Of a DNA stretch of 64,000 nucleotides, positions 44,588 through 58,056 are shown in pieces. Position numbers and translations under genes: made by a program. Every line of letters begins with the position of its first letter. Within the stretch, counting starts at the first letter, position 1. Origin of the DNA: Conchocele bisecta (Eukaryota; Mollusca; Bivalvia; Lucinida; Thyasiridae); assembly GCA_029237695.1 (NCBI GenBank), contig CM055277.1:44798242-44862241 (forward strand), written 5' to 3'. The notes under the pieces were generated by a model that saw only the letters and a list, made by a program, of their open reading frames with translations, made no database searches and was not told where the DNA came from.

Positions 44588-44953
44588 ATTATATTTTATT
44601 TTGCACGAATCATTTGATGATCAGGGGCCCCACGGGTCCTGAACGGCGTATCGAGTAAGCGATTTTCGCCAGTCAATAATATGAGACCAGCCATGTGAGT
44701 TTCCACCTAAGAAGATGTGTGTGAATTTTAATGAAACATACAATGTATTTACAGAAACTGTGATCATTTCTAAGAAAGGTACCTGACATTTGTGAACATT
44801 TCTGCTCACAAACCTCGTTAATATCATATGGTATACATACATATGCAACCTCTAAAATGCCGAAGTTAAATGAATGACGTTTGATCAAAATGTTTCTCGC
44901 AATATTGCCATCATTTTTAGAATGAAAATAAAAACATATAATATAAAATTAAT

Positions 44954-45025
44954 GGGCTCGTCCGGGATTTGAACCCGGGACCTCTCGCACCCTAAGCGAG
45001 AATCATACCCCTAGACCAACGAGCC
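44954..45025 (-). tRNA. tRNA-Pro(AGG)
   Basis: Consensus. Confidence 0.97.
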
Positions 45026-46059
45026 ATTGTGAATTTGAAAATGACTTGTGTCTTAACAGCTAGTTCAGGAATTCCATGCTAAATGTAACTTGGCCATATT
45101 GCGTAAGTAATCACCTCAGGAAATAAAACAGTAGTAGTGACGTCATACATTTCATCAATTGATAGTTATCGCTGACTACCGTTTTGTATAATACACGAGG
45201 CACAGACAAACCCGCATGAAACTAGTTTCAAAAGCGTTATTGCAAGATATCGGAAACATTGCACACTTATATTGCTTGATGCAGGTCGACAATGTCATAC
45301 GTCACCCAAGACACAATTGCATTTATAGTCGAACAAATGTCCATGCATGTATTTAACTGGTTGATATTATCTCGGTTAATAAGGATATATTGTACTGTTT
45401 CATCATTTCTTAGTTACAAGTAAATAACTAATGGCATCATTGCCCAATGCCCATGACCTCATTTAATAGGTATACGGGCTTCTTCGTCCAATGATTGTTC
45501 GCCCCTGAGATTGTTCGTCGCATGTACAGTCCGACTTGCACGAATAACGCTATTTAATGTACATAGACGGTACTTTGCTCATATGCACATCTACGAAACA
45601 ATTCGTGAATATTCATATTTGTAATGCGTACGTACAGACAGGCATTATTACTGTGCTGGTGTACATGTTTGTACCATTTGCATATTTAACGAGTTATGTG
45701 GTTTAGCACGAACAGTGCCCATACAGAGACCGTTCGTGCCAATTCCGGTGGGACAGTTCGTCTCACCTCAGATTCCCCATTCATACTTGCGGAAAGGTTC
45801 GTCCCACTACCTGGAACGTTTGGTCCCGGGCGAACAGTCGCGTGACGAAGTTATTGAGACGAATAGGCACAGAGCCAGTAGGGCTACGGGCTCGTACGTC
45901 CCAACGACTGTTCGTACCAATGACGGTTCGACACGCGACGTTTCGCCGAAGTCATTGAGACGAACAGACCCGGGGCCAATTAATAGTTTGATGACAAGGA
46001 ACTAAAACAGTATAAATATAATAACAAATGTATTGAACAAAAATAGTGGAAAAGAAATA

Positions 46060-46141
46060 CGTCGTCGGCAGGATTCGAACCTGCGCGGGAAGATCCCAAT
46101 AGATTTCTAGTCTATCGCCTTAACCACTCGGCCACAACGAC
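46060..46141 (-). tRNA. tRNA-Ser(AGA)
   Basis: Consensus, 82 nt. Confidence 0.97.
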
Positions 46142-46412
46142 TACATAAATGCAGGGCAATTTACATATATTGGACAGCAGTGCAGATATGTTTTAATATA
46201 GCAAATGGTCTTAACATATTCAACGGACGTAGCTGTTAATGATTGCGAGTGCGCTGTGTATTGGACGACCAGCCGTCCACATCTAACATACTATTTGACT
46301 ATCATTTTTATTCTTCATCTACATTGCTTGGCCCTAAATGATACTAGTTTGTGTTGATGGGCCGTTAAGCACCATTCCATTCCAGCCGTCACTAGAATCA
46401 GTTAATGTAACT

Positions 46413-46484
46413 GGCTCGTTGGTCTAGGGGTATGATTCTCGCTTTGGGTGCGAGAGGTCCCGGGTTCTAATCCCGGACGAGCCC
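46413..46484 (+). tRNA. tRNA-Pro(TGG), T-loop variant TTCTAAT
   Basis: 72 nt; the only change is A to T in the T loop/B box (GGTTCTAATCC). C56 is kept, so the fold should survive. Confidence 0.92.
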
Positions 46485-46718
46485 ATATTTTATTTTTATA
46501 TTTTTCTGTGAATATATTATTACAATTTAAAGTTTTTCACTCCGTGGGGTTCGTTTTCTTTTCATTGCTTATATTGTTTTGATGAAAAACACATTGCCTC
46601 CAGATATGCATCACTACAGGTCTAACATACCTTTAAAGTATGTCTGGTATGATGCAATCTCGTTCAGTAGTGTGTATTCAACCTTTGTCGAGGGCGTTCG
46701 TGTTTCTACAATGTATAC

Positions 46719-46793
46719 GGCTCGTTGGTCTAGGGGTATGATTCTCGCTTCGGGTGCGAAGGAAGGTCCCGGGTTCAAATCCCGGACGAGCCC
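46719..46793 (+). tRNA. tRNA-Pro(CGG), three extra bases
   Basis: 75 nt; GCGAAGGAAGGTCCC replaces GCGAGAGGTCCC between the anticodon and T stems. Confidence 0.65.
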
Positions 46794-47166
46794 ATTATAT
46801 TTTATTTTGCACGAATCATTTGATGAATCAGGGCCCCACGGGTCCTGAACGGCGTATCGAGTAAGCGATTTTCGCCAGTCAATAATATGAGACCAGCCAT
46901 GGTGAGTTTCCACCTAAGAAGATGTGTGTGAATTTTAATGAAACATACAATGTATTTACAGAAACTGTGATCATTTCTAAGAAGGTAACCTGCCATTTGT
47001 GAACCATTTCTGCTCACAAACCTCGTTAATATCATATGGTATACACATACATATGCAACCTCTAAAATGCCGAAGTTTAAATGAATGACGTTTGAATCAA
47101 AATGTTTCTCAGCAATATTGCCATCATTTTAGAATGAAAATAAAAACATATAATATAAAATTAATG

Positions 47167-47243
47167 GGGCTCGTCCGGGATTTGAACCCGGGACCTTCTC
47201 GCACCCTCCCTAAGCGAGAATCATACCCCTAGACCAACGAGCC
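47167..47243 (-). pseudogene. tRNA-Pro(AGG) with enlarged anticodon loop
   Basis: 77 nt; CCCTCCCTAAGCG adds four bases in the anticodon loop, plus one T beside the stem. Confidence 0.7.
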
Positions 47244-48356
47244 ATTGTGAATTTGAAAATGACTTGTGTCTTAACAGCTAGTTCAGGATTCCATGCTAAA
47301 TGTAACTTGGCCATATTGCGTAAGTAATCACCTCAGGAAATAAAACAGTAGTAGTGACGTCATACATTTCATCAATTGATAGTTTATCGCTGACTACCGT
47401 TTTGTATAATACACGAGGCACAGACAAACCCGCATGAAAAACTAGTTTCAAAAGCGTTTTCTTGCAAGATATCGGAAACATTGCACACTTATATTGCTTG
47501 ATGCAGGTCGACAATGTCATACGTCACCCAAGACACAATTGCATTTATAGTCCGAACAAATGTCCCATGCATGTATTTGTAACTGGTTGATATTATCTCA
47601 GGTTAATAAGATATATTGTACTGTTTCATCATTTCTTAGTTACAAGTAAATAACTAATGGCATCATTGCCCAATGCCCATGACCTCATTTAATAGGTATA
47701 CGGGCTTCTTCGTCCCAATGATTGTTCGCCCCTGAGATTGTTCGTCGCATGTACAGTCCGATTTGCACGAATAAACGCTTCTTTTATGTACATAGAACGG
47801 GTACTTTGCTCATATGCAACATTCCTACGAAACAATTTCGTGAAATTTTATTCATTTTTAATTTGTAATCGCGTTACGTTACAAGACAAGGCCATTATTA
47901 CTGTGCTGGTGTACATTGTTTGTACCATTTGCATATTTAACGGAGTTTTATGGGTTTGGTTTAGCACGAACAGTGCCCATACAGAGACCGTTCGTGCCAA
48001 TTCCGGTGGGACCAGTTCGTCTCACCTCAGATTCCCCATTCAAAATATACTTGCGGAAAGGTTCCGTCCCACTAACCTGGAAGTTTGTTCGTTTGGTCCC
48101 CGGGCGAACTGTCGGCGTGACGGAAGTTTTTATTGATACGATTAGGCACAGAGCCAGTAGGGGGTATGGGCTCGTACGTCCCAACGACTGTTCGTACCCA
48201 ATGTCGGTTCGACCACGCGACGTTTCGCCGAAGTCATTGAGGACGAACAGATCCCGGGGCCGGGCCAATTAATAGTTTGATGACAAGGGATCTAAAAACA
48301 GTATAAATATAATTAATCAAATGTATTGAACAAAAATAGTGGTAAAAGAAATAAAA

Positions 48357-48450
48357 CGTCCGTCGGCAGGATTTTCGGAACCTTGCGCGGGAAGATCCCA
48401 ATAGAATTTCTAAGTCTAATCGCCCTTAAACCACTCGGCCCAACAACGAC
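48357..48450 (-). pseudogene. tRNA-Ser(AGA), indel-ridden
   Basis: 94 nt with at least ten one-base insertions spread over all arms; highly error-like region. Confidence 0.72.
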
Positions 48451-48791
48451 TACATAAATGCAGGGCAATTTACCATTTTATTTGGACAGCAGTGCAGATA
48501 TGTTTTGTGTAAATATAGCAAAAGGTCTTTAACATATTTCAACGGACGTGCAGCTGTTTTAATGATTGCGAGTGCGCTGTTTGGTATTGGCGGACCAGAC
48601 CGTCCACATCTAATCATACTATTTGACTATCATTTTTTTATTCTTCATTCTACATTGCTTGGCCATGTGCTGTCTGGGGACGATTTGTGTTGGATGGGCC
48701 CCCCCCTCCCCCCCCCCCCCCCCCCGTTCCATTGCGTTAAGCACCATTCCAAGTCCTCAGCCGGTCACTAGAATTTCAGTTAATTATAACT

Positions 48792-48877
48792 GGCTCGGTT
48801 GGTTCTCAAAGGGGTTTATGATTCTCCGCTTTGGGTGCGAGAAGGTCCCGGGTTTCTAATCCCGGGACGGTAGTCCC
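48792..48877 (+). pseudogene. tRNA-Pro(TGG), indel-ridden
   Basis: 86 nt; anticodon loop TTTGGGT is still visible but acceptor, D and T arms have insertions. Carries the TTCTAAT T-loop. Confidence 0.72.
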
Positions 48878-49140
48878 AAATTTTTTTTTCTTTTATTTTT
48901 ATTTTTATTTTTTCTGTGAACGCTTTATATTATTTACAATTTAAAGTTTTCACTCCGTCTTTTCATTGCTTATTTTGTTTTGATGAAAAAATACACATTG
49001 CCTCCAGAATATGCAATCTCTAACTGGTCCTAACATACCATTTTAAAATATGTCTGGTATTGATGCAATCTCGTTTCAGTAGTGGTGTATTCCACCTTTC
49101 GTCGAGGGGCGTTCGTTGTTTTTTCTTACAATGTTATAAC

Positions 49141-49216
49141 GGCTCGTTGGTCTAGGGGTATGAATTCTCGCTTCGGGGTGCGTGAACGGTCCCGGGTTCA
49201 AATCCCGGACGAGCCC
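49141..49216 (+). tRNA. tRNA-Pro(CGG), four extra bases
   Basis: 76 nt; extra A before the anticodon stem, extra G in the loop (TTCGGGG) and GTGAACGG after it. Confidence 0.6.
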
Positions 49217-49636
49217 ATTACTATTTTATTTTGCAACGAATCATTTGATGATCAGGGGCCCCACGGGTCCTTGAATCGGCAGTATCGAGTAAGACGATTT
49301 TATCGCCAGTCAATAAATATGTGAACCAGCCCATGTGAGTTTCCCACCTAAGAAGATGGTGTGTGAATTTTTAATGAAACATACCAATGTCACTTTACAG
49401 AAACCTGTGATTCAATTTTCTAAGAAAAGGTTACCTGACATTTGGTGAAATTTAATTTTTCTGCTCCATCCAAAACCTCGTTTAATATCATTTATGGTAT
49501 ACTCATACAATATGTCAACCCCTCTAAAATGCCGAAGTTAAATATGAATGAACGTTTGATCAAAATGTTTCTCGCCTAATATTGCCATCATTTTTGAGAA
49601 TGAAAATTAAAAAAACATATAATATAAAAATTAATT

Positions 49637-49715
49637 GGGCATCGTCCGGGATTTGAACCCAGGGACCGTCTCGCACCCTAAGCGAGAATCATACCCCGCC
49701 TTAGACCAACGAGCC
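49637..49715 (-). pseudogene. tRNA-Pro(AGG), seven extra bases
   Basis: 79 nt; insertions in the acceptor, T stem and A box. Anticodon region CACCCTAAGCG is intact. Confidence 0.65.
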
Positions 49716-50919
49716 ATTGTGAATTTGAAAATGGTCTGGTTTGTCCTTAACAGCTCAGTTCAGGTAATTCCAATGCTAAATGTTAACTTGGGCCATATTG
49801 CGTAAGTAATCACCTCAGGAAATAAAATACAGTAGTAGTGGACGTCATACATTTGCATTCAATTGATATTAATTATCGCTGGGAACATACCGTTTTGTAT
49901 AATTACACGAGGCTCCGAACAAAACCCGGCATGAAAACTAGTTTCAAAAGCGTTCTTTGCTAAGATATCGGAAAATCATTGCACACATTATATTGCTTGA
50001 TGCAGGTCGACAATTTGTTCATAACGTTCACCCAAAGTCACAATTGCATTTTATAAACGTCGAACTAAATGTCCATGCATGTATTTTAACATGGTTGATA
50101 TGTTATACTCGGTTTAATAAGGATTATTATTGGTACTGTTTCATCATTTGTCTTAGTTAAAACAAGTAAATAACTAATGGCATCATTGCCCTAATCCGCC
50201 CAATGACCTCAGTTTAAATAATAGGTAGATACGGGCTTCTTCGTGTCCCAATGGATTGTTCGCCCGCCCCTTGAGATTGTTCGTGAACGCATTGTACAGT
50301 CCGACTTGGCACACGAATTAAACGCCTATTTAATGTACATAGTCGGTACGTTTGCTCATATGCCAAACATCTACGAAATAACAATTCGGGAAGAATATTC
50401 AATAATTTGTAATTGCGGTACCAGTACAGACTGGGCATTTTTATTACTGTGGCTGGTGTACATGTTTTGTACCAATTTGCATATTTAACGAGTTATGTGG
50501 TTTAGCACGAACAGTTTGGCCCATACAGTGGACCGTTCGTTGCCAAGTTCCGGGGGTGGGAACAGTTCGTCTCACCTCTCAGATTCCCCCCAGGTTCAAA
50601 ATGCTTGAACGGAAAGGTTTCGTCCCACTTACCTGGAAGAACGTTTGGTCCCGGGCGGAACAGTACGCGGTGACGAAGTTATTGAAGGACGTAATAGGGC
50701 ACAGAGCCCAGTATGGGCTACGGGCTCGTACGTACCCCAACGACTGTTCGTTCCTAATGACGGTTCGACGAACACCGCGAAACGTTTCGGCCCGAAGTCA
50801 TTGTGACGAACAGACCCGGGGCCCAATTAATAGTTTGAATTGGACAAGGAACTAAAACAGTATAAATTATAATAACTTAAAAATGTATTGAACAAAAATA
50901 AATAGTGGAAAAGAAATAA

Positions 50920-51008
50920 GTCGTCGGCAGGGATTCGAACCTGCGCGGGAAGATCCCAATTAGAGTTTCTTAGGTCTACATCGCCGTAACCACTCGGGCC
51001 ACAACGAC
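50920..51008 (-). pseudogene. tRNA-Ser(AGA), indel-ridden
   Basis: 89 nt; anticodon region reads GAGTTTCTTAGGTCTAC on the plus strand, with inserted bases on both sides. Confidence 0.7.
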
Positions 51009-51314
51009 TACATAAATGCAGGGCCAATTTAACATTATTATTGGACAGCTGTGCCGATAATGTTTTTTAATATAGCTAAAAGGTCATTAAACATATTCAA
51101 CACGGGACGTGGCAAGCTGTTAATGATTGCCGTAGTGCGCTGTGTATTGGGACGACAAGCCGTCCACATCTTAACATTACTATTTGGGACTTATCATTTT
51201 TATTCTTTATCATCTACATTGCTTGGCCCACATAAATGATACTAGTTTGTGTTGATGGGCCAGTTAAGCACCATTTCCAATTCCAGCCGTCACTAGGAAT
51301 CAGTTAATATAACT

Positions 51315-51388
51315 GGCTCGTTGGTCTAGGGGTATAGATTCTCGCTTTGGGTGCGAGAGGTCCCCGGGTTCAAATTCCGTCGGAGCCC
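51315..51388 (+). tRNA. tRNA-Pro(TGG), two extra bases
   Basis: 74 nt; extra A in the D arm and extra C before the T stem, with 3' T stem changed (TTCCGTCGG). Confidence 0.62.
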
Positions 51389-51646
51389 ATTTTTTATTTT
51401 GTTTTTATTTTTTTTCTTTTTCGGTGAATTTATTATTATTACAATTTAAATGTTTTCACTCCCGTCTTTTATTCCTATTGCTTATTTGTTTTTGATGAAA
51501 AACACATTGCCTCCAGATCTGCATCACTTTACAGGTCTAATATACCTTTAAAAGTATGTCCTTGGTTATGATGCCAAATTCTCGTTTCAGTAGTGTGTAT
51601 TCTAACCTTTGTCGAGGGCGTTCGTGTTTTTCTACAATGTATAATC

Positions 51647-51734
51647 GGCTCGTTGGTCCTAAGGGGTATGGATTTCCGTCTTCGGGCGTTGCGGGTGCGA
51701 GGTGGTCCCCGGGTTCTAAATCCCGGACGAGCCC
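51647..51734 (+). pseudogene. tRNA-Pro(CGG), 16 extra bases
   Basis: 88 nt; the anticodon arm is expanded (CGTCTTCGGGCGTTGCGGGTGCG). Confidence 0.7.
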
Positions 51735-52138
51735 AATTTATATTTTATTTATTGCACGAATCATTTGATGATCAGGGGCCCCACGGGGTCCTGAACGGGC
51801 GTATCGAGTAAGGCGATTTTCGCCGCAGTCAATAATTATGAGACCAGCCATGTTGAAGTTTTCCAACCTAGAAGATTGTGTGTGAATTTTAATGAAACAT
51901 ACAATGTAATTTACAGAAACTGTGATCAATTTCTAATGAAAGGTAACCTGACATTTGGTTGAACATTTTCTGCCTCACAAAACCATCGTTAATATCATAA
52001 TGGTATGTAAACTTACATATGCAACCTCTAAAATTGCCGAAAGTTTTAAAATGAATGTCGTTTGATCAAAATGGTTTCTCGCAATATTGCCATCATTTTT
52101 TAGAATGAAAAATAAAAAATATACTAATAAAAATTAAT

Positions 52139-52216
52139 GGGCTCGTCCGGGATTTGTGAAAACCCGGGACCTCTCGCGACCCTAAGCGAGAATTCATACC
52201 CCTAGTCCAACGAGGG
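52139..52216 (-). pseudogene. tRNA-Pro(AGG), indel-ridden
   Basis: About 78 nt; the T loop has three extra bases (TTTGTGAAAACCC) and the 5' acceptor ends in CGAGGG. Confidence 0.65.
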
Positions 52217-53458
52217 CATTGTTTGAATTTGAATTAATGAAAACTTGGTGTTACAATTGGGTGATTTTTCGGGCTTAATAACCAGCTAGTTCAGGAATTC
52301 CAATGACTAAAATGTAACTTGGCCATGATTGCGTTAAGTAATCACCTCAGGAAATAAAGAACTGTAGTAGTGACGTCATTACAATTTCAATCAATTAGCT
52401 AGTTATCGCTGGACACCGTTTTGTTTAATAATACCTCGAGGCACAGACAAACCCGCATGAAATACTAGTTTCAAAAAAGCGGTTATTGCAAGATTATACG
52501 GAAACATTGCACACTTATATTGGCTTGATGCAGGTCGAAAAACTAATGTCATACGTCACCCAAGTACACAATTGCATTTTATAGTCGAACAAATTGTCCA
52601 CATGCATTGTTTTAACTGGGGGGTTGGGGCTTGATTATTATCTCGGTTAATTAAGGATAATATTGTTATCAGTTTTTCATCATTTCTTAGTTTTACAAGT
52701 AAATAACTAATGGCTTCAGTTGCCCAATGCCATGACCTCATTTAATAGGTTATATTCGGGCTTCTTCGTCCCCAATGGATTGGTTCGGCCCCTGAGATTG
52801 TTCGTCGGCATGTACAGTCCGACTTGCACGAATAAACGCTAGTTTAATGTTACATAGACGTTACTTTGCTCTTATGCACATCTACGAAACAATTTTCGTG
52901 AATATTCATATTTTGTAAATTGCGTACGTACAGACAGGCATTAATTACTGTGCTGGTGTACCCATGTTTATGTACCATTTTGCATATTTAACGGAGTTAT
53001 GTGGTTTTTAGCACGAACGGCGTGCCCAATACAGGAGGTCCGCGTGTGATTGATCCGGGCCAATTCCGGTAGGGATGGACAGGTTCGTGTGCTCACCTCA
53101 GATTCCCATTTCAAATACTTGCGGAAATATGGGTTCGTTTCCCACTACTGGTAAGGAACGTTTGGTCCCGGGGCGGGCGAAACCAGGTCCCGGCTGTGAC
53201 GTGTTATTGAGGTCTCGAACTAGGCGGATGTGCAGTGCCAGTTTGGGCCAGTAGGATTCGGGGCTCGGTACGTCCCAAACGACTGTTCGTACCAATGACG
53301 GTTCGACAAACGGCCAGCGACGTTTCGCCGAAGTCATTGAGACAGAACAGTACCCGGGGCCAACCAATTAAATTAGTTTGATGAACAATGGAACTAAAAC
53401 AGTATAAAGATTATAATAACAAATGTATTTGAACAAAAATAGTGGAAAAGAAATAATA

Positions 53459-53550
53459 CGGTCCGTCGGCAGGATTTCGAAACCTGCGCGGGAAGATCCC
53501 AATAGATTTTCTAGTCCTAATCGCCATTAACCACTCGGCCACTAACGGTC
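53459..53550 (-). pseudogene. tRNA-Ser(AGA), indel-ridden
   Basis: 92 nt; insertions in the acceptor, T arm and anticodon stem. Confidence 0.7.
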
Positions 53551-53858
53551 TACATAAATGCAGGGCAATTTACATTATATTGGACAGCAGTGCAAGATTA
53601 TTTTTGTTTTAATATAGCAAAAGGTCCTTAACATAGTTCAACGGACGTGCAGCTGGTTAATGATTGCGAGTGCGCTGTGTATTGGTACGACCAAGCCGTC
53701 CAACATCTAACATTAACTACTTTGACCTATCATTTTTTCTTTAATTCTTCATTCTACATTTGCTTGGCCCTAAAATGTATACTAGTTTGTGTTGATGGGC
53801 CCGTTAAGCACCGCTTTCCATTCCCAGCCGTCCAACTAGAATCTAGTTAATATTAACT

Positions 53859-53939
53859 GGCTCGTTTGGTCTTAAGGGGGATTGAATTTCTCGGCTTTGG
53901 GTGCGAGAGGTCCCCGGGTTTCAATCCCGGGACGAACCC
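53859..53939 (+). pseudogene. tRNA-Pro(TGG), indel-ridden
   Basis: 81 nt; A box reads TTGGTCTTAAGGGGGATTG and the acceptor 3' side is GACGAACCC. Confidence 0.7.
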
Positions 53940-54155
53940 ATATTTTGTTTTTATATTTTCTGTGAATATATTATTACAATTTAAAGTTTTCACTCCGTCT
54001 TTTCATTGTTTATTTGTTTTGATGAAAAACACATTGCCTCCAAGATATGCATCACTACAGGTCTAACATACCTTTAAAGTATGTCTGGTATGATGCAATC
54101 TCGTTCTAGTGTGTATTCACCTTGTCGAGGGCGTCGTGTTTTCTACAATGTATAC

Positions 54156-54228
54156 GGCTCGTTGGTCTAGGGGTATGATTTCTCGCTTCGGGTGCGAGAG
54201 GTCCCGGGTTCAAATCCCGGACGAGCCC
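54156..54228 (+). tRNA. tRNA-Pro(CGG), one extra base
   Basis: 73 nt; one additional T before the anticodon stem (GATTTCTCGC). Confidence 0.87.
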
Positions 54229-54601
54229 ATTATTTTTTATTTTATTTTGCACGAATCATTTGATGATCAGGGGCCCCACGGGTCCTGAGCGGCGTATCGA
54301 GTAAGCGATTTTCGCCAGTCAATAATATGAGACCAGCCATGTGAGTTTCCACCTAAGAAGATGTGTGTGAATTTTAATGAAACATACAATGTATTTACAG
54401 AAACTGTGATCATTTCTAAGAAAGGTACCTGACATTTGTGAACATTTCTGCTCACAAACCTCGTTAATATCATATGGTATACACATACATATGCAACCTC
54501 TAAAATGCCGAAGTTAAATGAATGACGTTTGATCAAAATGTTTCTCGCAATATTGCCATCATTTTTAGAATGAAAATAAAAACATATAATATAAAATTAA
54601 T

Positions 54602-54672
54602 GGGCTCGTCCGGGATTTGAACCCGGACCTCTCGCACCCTAAGCGAGAATCATACCCCTAGACCAACGAGCC
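54602..54672 (-). tRNA. tRNA-Pro(AGG), one base short
   Basis: 71 nt; one G missing in the T stem (plus-strand AACCCGGACC). Confidence 0.87.
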
Positions 54673-55726
54673 ATTGTGAATTTGAAAATGACTTGTGTCT
54701 TAACAGCTAGTTCAGGAATTCCATGCTAAATGTAACTTGGCCATATTGCGTAAGTAATCACCTCAGGAAATAAAACAGTAGTAGTGACGTCATAACATTT
54801 CATCAATTGATAGTTATCGCTGACTACCGTTTTGTATAATACACGAGGCACAGACAAACCCGCATGAAACTAGTTTCAAAAGCGTTATTGCAAGATATCG
54901 GAAACATTGCACACTTATATTGCTTGATGCAGGTCGACAATGTCATACGTCACCCAAGACACAATTGCATTTTATAGTCGAACAAATGTCCATGCATGTA
55001 TTTAACTGGTTGATATTATCTCGGTTAATAAGGATATATTGTACTGTTTCATCATTTCTTAGTTACAAGTAAATAACTAATGGCATCATTGCCCAATGCC
55101 CATGACCTCATTTAATAGGTATACGGGCTTCTTCGTCCCAATGATTGTTCGCCCCTGAGATTGTTCGTCGCATGTACAGTCCGACTTGCACGAATAAACG
55201 CTATTTAATGTACATAGACGGTACTTTGCTCATATGCACATCTACGAAACAATTCGTGAATATTCATATTTGTAATGCGTACGTACAGACAGGCATTATT
55301 ACTGTGCTGGTGTACATGTTTGTACCATTTGCATATTTAACGAGTTATGTGGTTTAGCACGAACAGTGCCCATACAGAGACCGTTCGTGCCAATTCCGGT
55401 GGGACAGTTCGTCTCACCTCAGATTCCCCATTCAAATACTTGCGGAAAGGTTCGTCCCACTACCTGGAACGTTTGGTCCCGGGCGAACAGTCGCGTGACG
55501 AAGTTATTGAGACGAATAGGCACAGAGCCAGTAGGGCTACGGGCTCGTACGTCCCAACGACTGTTCGTACCAATGACGGTTCGACCACGCGACGTTTCGC
55601 CGAAGTCATTGAGACGAACAGACCCGGGGCCAAATTAATAGTTTGATGACAAGGAACTAAAACAGTATAAATATAATACAATGTATTGTTTGAACAAAAA
55701 ATAGTAAAAAAATGGAAAAAGAAATA

Positions 55727-55808
55727 CGTCGTCGGCAGGATTCGAACCTGCGCGGGAAGATCCCAATAGATTTTCTAGTCTATCGCTTAACCACTCGGCC
55801 ACAACGAC
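55727..55808 (-). tRNA. tRNA-Ser(AGA), enlarged anticodon loop
   Basis: 82 nt; an extra T on the plus strand (GATTTTCTAG) makes an 8-base anticodon loop, while one C is lost in the D arm. Confidence 0.78.
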
Positions 55809-56080
55809 TACATAAATGCAGGGCAATTTACATATATTGGACAGCAGTGCAGATATGTTTTAATATAGCAAATGGTCTTAACATATTCAACGGACGTAGC
55901 TGTTAATGATTGCGAGTGCGCTGTGTATTGGACGACCAGCCGTCCACATCTAAACTACTATTTGACTATCATTTTTATTCTTCATCTACATTGCTTGGCC
56001 CTAAATGATACTAGTTTGTGTTGATGGGCCGTTAAGCACCATTCCATTCCAGCCGTCACTAGAATCAGTTAATGTAACTC

Positions 56081-56161
56081 GGCTCGTTTGGTCTAGGGGT
56101 ATGATTCTCGCTTTTGGGTCTGCGAGAAGTGGTCCCGGGTTCTAATCCACGGACGAGGCCC
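56081..56161 (+). pseudogene. tRNA-Pro(TGG), nine extra bases
   Basis: 81 nt; insertions in the anticodon loop (CTTTTGGGTCTGCGAG), before the T stem and in the acceptor. T-loop variant TTCTAAT. Confidence 0.7.
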
Positions 56162-56415
56162 ATATTTTATTTTTTTATTTTTATTTTTCTGTGAATTTAT
56201 ATTATTACAATTTAAAGTTTTTCATCCTGTCCGGTTTTTTCATTGCTTTATTTGTTTTAGATGAAAAACTCATTGCCTTCCCCAGGATATGCATCACTAC
56301 AAGGTCCTAACATAACCTTTAAAGTTGTGTTGGTGGTTGATGCAATCTCGTTTCAGTTAGTTGTGTATTCACCTTTGTCGAGGGCGTTCGTTGTTTTTTA
56401 TTTCTCAATGTATAC

Positions 56416-56486
56416 GGCTCGTTGGTCTAGGGGTATGATTCTCGCTTCGGTGCGAGAGGTCCCGGGTTCAAATCCCGGACGAGCCC
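56416..56486 (+). tRNA. tRNA-Pro(CGG), one base short in the anticodon loop
   Basis: 71 nt; CGCTTCGGTGCG lacks one G, giving a 6-base loop. Confidence 0.78.
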
Positions 56487-56848
56487 ATTATATTTTCATT
56501 TTGACGAATCATTTGATGATCAGGGGCCCCACGGGTCCTGAACGGCGTATCGAGTAAGCGATTTTCGCCAGTCAATAATATGAGACCAGCCATGTGAGTT
56601 TCCACCTAAGAAGATGTGTGTGAATTTTATGAAACATACAAATGTATTTAACAGAAACTGTGATCATTTCTAAGAAAGGTACCTGACATTTGTGAACATT
56701 TCTCTCACAAACCTCGTTAATATCATATGGTATACACATACATATGCAACCTCTAAATGCCGAAGTTAAATGAATGACGTTTGATCAAAATGTTTCTCGC
56801 AATATTGCCATCATTTTTAGAATGAAAATAAAAAACATATAATATAAT

Positions 56849-56920
56849 GGGCTCGTCCGGGATTTGAACCCGGGACCTCTCGCACCCTAAGCGAGAATCA
56901 TACCCCTAGACCAACGAGCC
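56849..56920 (-). tRNA. tRNA-Pro(AGG)
   Basis: Consensus, although its 3' flank has lost AAATTA. Confidence 0.96.
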
Positions 56921-57973
56921 ATTGTGAATTTGAAAATGACTTGTGTCTTAACAGCTAGTTCAGGAATTCCATGCTAAATGTAACTTGGCCATATTGCGTA
57001 AGTAATCACCTCAGGAAATAAAACAGTAGTAGTGACGTCATACATTTCATCAATTGATAGTTATCGCTGACTACCGTTTTTGTATTATACACGAGGCACA
57101 GACAAACCCGCATGAAAACTAGTTTCAAAAGCGTTATTGCAAGATATCGGAAACATTGCCACACTTATATTGCTTGATGCAGGTCGACAATGTCATACGT
57201 CACCCAAGACACAATTGCAATTTATAGTCGAACAAATGTCCATGCATGTATTTTAACTGGTTGGATATTATCTCGGTTAATAAGGATATATTGTACTGTT
57301 TCTCATTTCTTAGTTACAAGTAAATAACTAATGGCATCATTGCCCAATGCCCATGACCTCATTTAATAGGTATACGGGCTTCTTCGTCCCAATGATTGTT
57401 CGCCCCTGAGATTGTTCGTCGCATGTACAGTCCGACTTGACGAATAAACGCTACTTTAATGTACATAGGGACGGTACTTTGCTCATATGCACATCTACGA
57501 AACAATTCGTGAATATTCATATTTGTAATGCGTACGTACAGACAGGCATTTATTACTGTGCTGGTGTACATGTTTGTACCATTTGCAATATTTTAACGAG
57601 TTATGTGGTTTAGCACGAACAGTGCCATACAGAGACCGTTCGTGCCAATTCCGGTGGGACAGTTCGTCTCACTCAGAATTCCCATTCAAATACTTGCGGA
57701 AAGGTTTCGTCCCACTACCTGGGAACGTTTGGTCCCGGGCGAACAGTCGCGTGACGAAGTTATTGAGACGAATAGGCACAGAGCAGTAGGGCTACGGGCT
57801 CGTATCGTCCCAACGACTGTTCGTACCAATGACGGTTCGACACGCGACGTTTCGCCGAAGTCATTGAGACGAAACCAGACCGGGGCCAATTAATTAGTTT
57901 GATGACAAGGAACTAAAACAGTATAAATATAATAACAAATGTTTATTGAACAAAAATAGTGGAAAAAGAAATA

Positions 57974-58056
57974 CGTCGTCGGCAGGATTCGAACCTGCGC
58001 GGGAAGATCCCAATAGATTTCTAGTCTATCGCCTTAACCACTCGGCCACAATCGAC
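57974..58056 (-). tRNA. tRNA-Ser(AGA), one extra base
   Basis: 83 nt; an extra T in the 5' acceptor (plus-strand ACAATCGAC). Confidence 0.85.

Noticed and set aside
47948..48268. A 106-codon minus-strand frame
   Set aside because: It arises from insertions in an indel-rich copy of the 515-bp element; clean units lack it.
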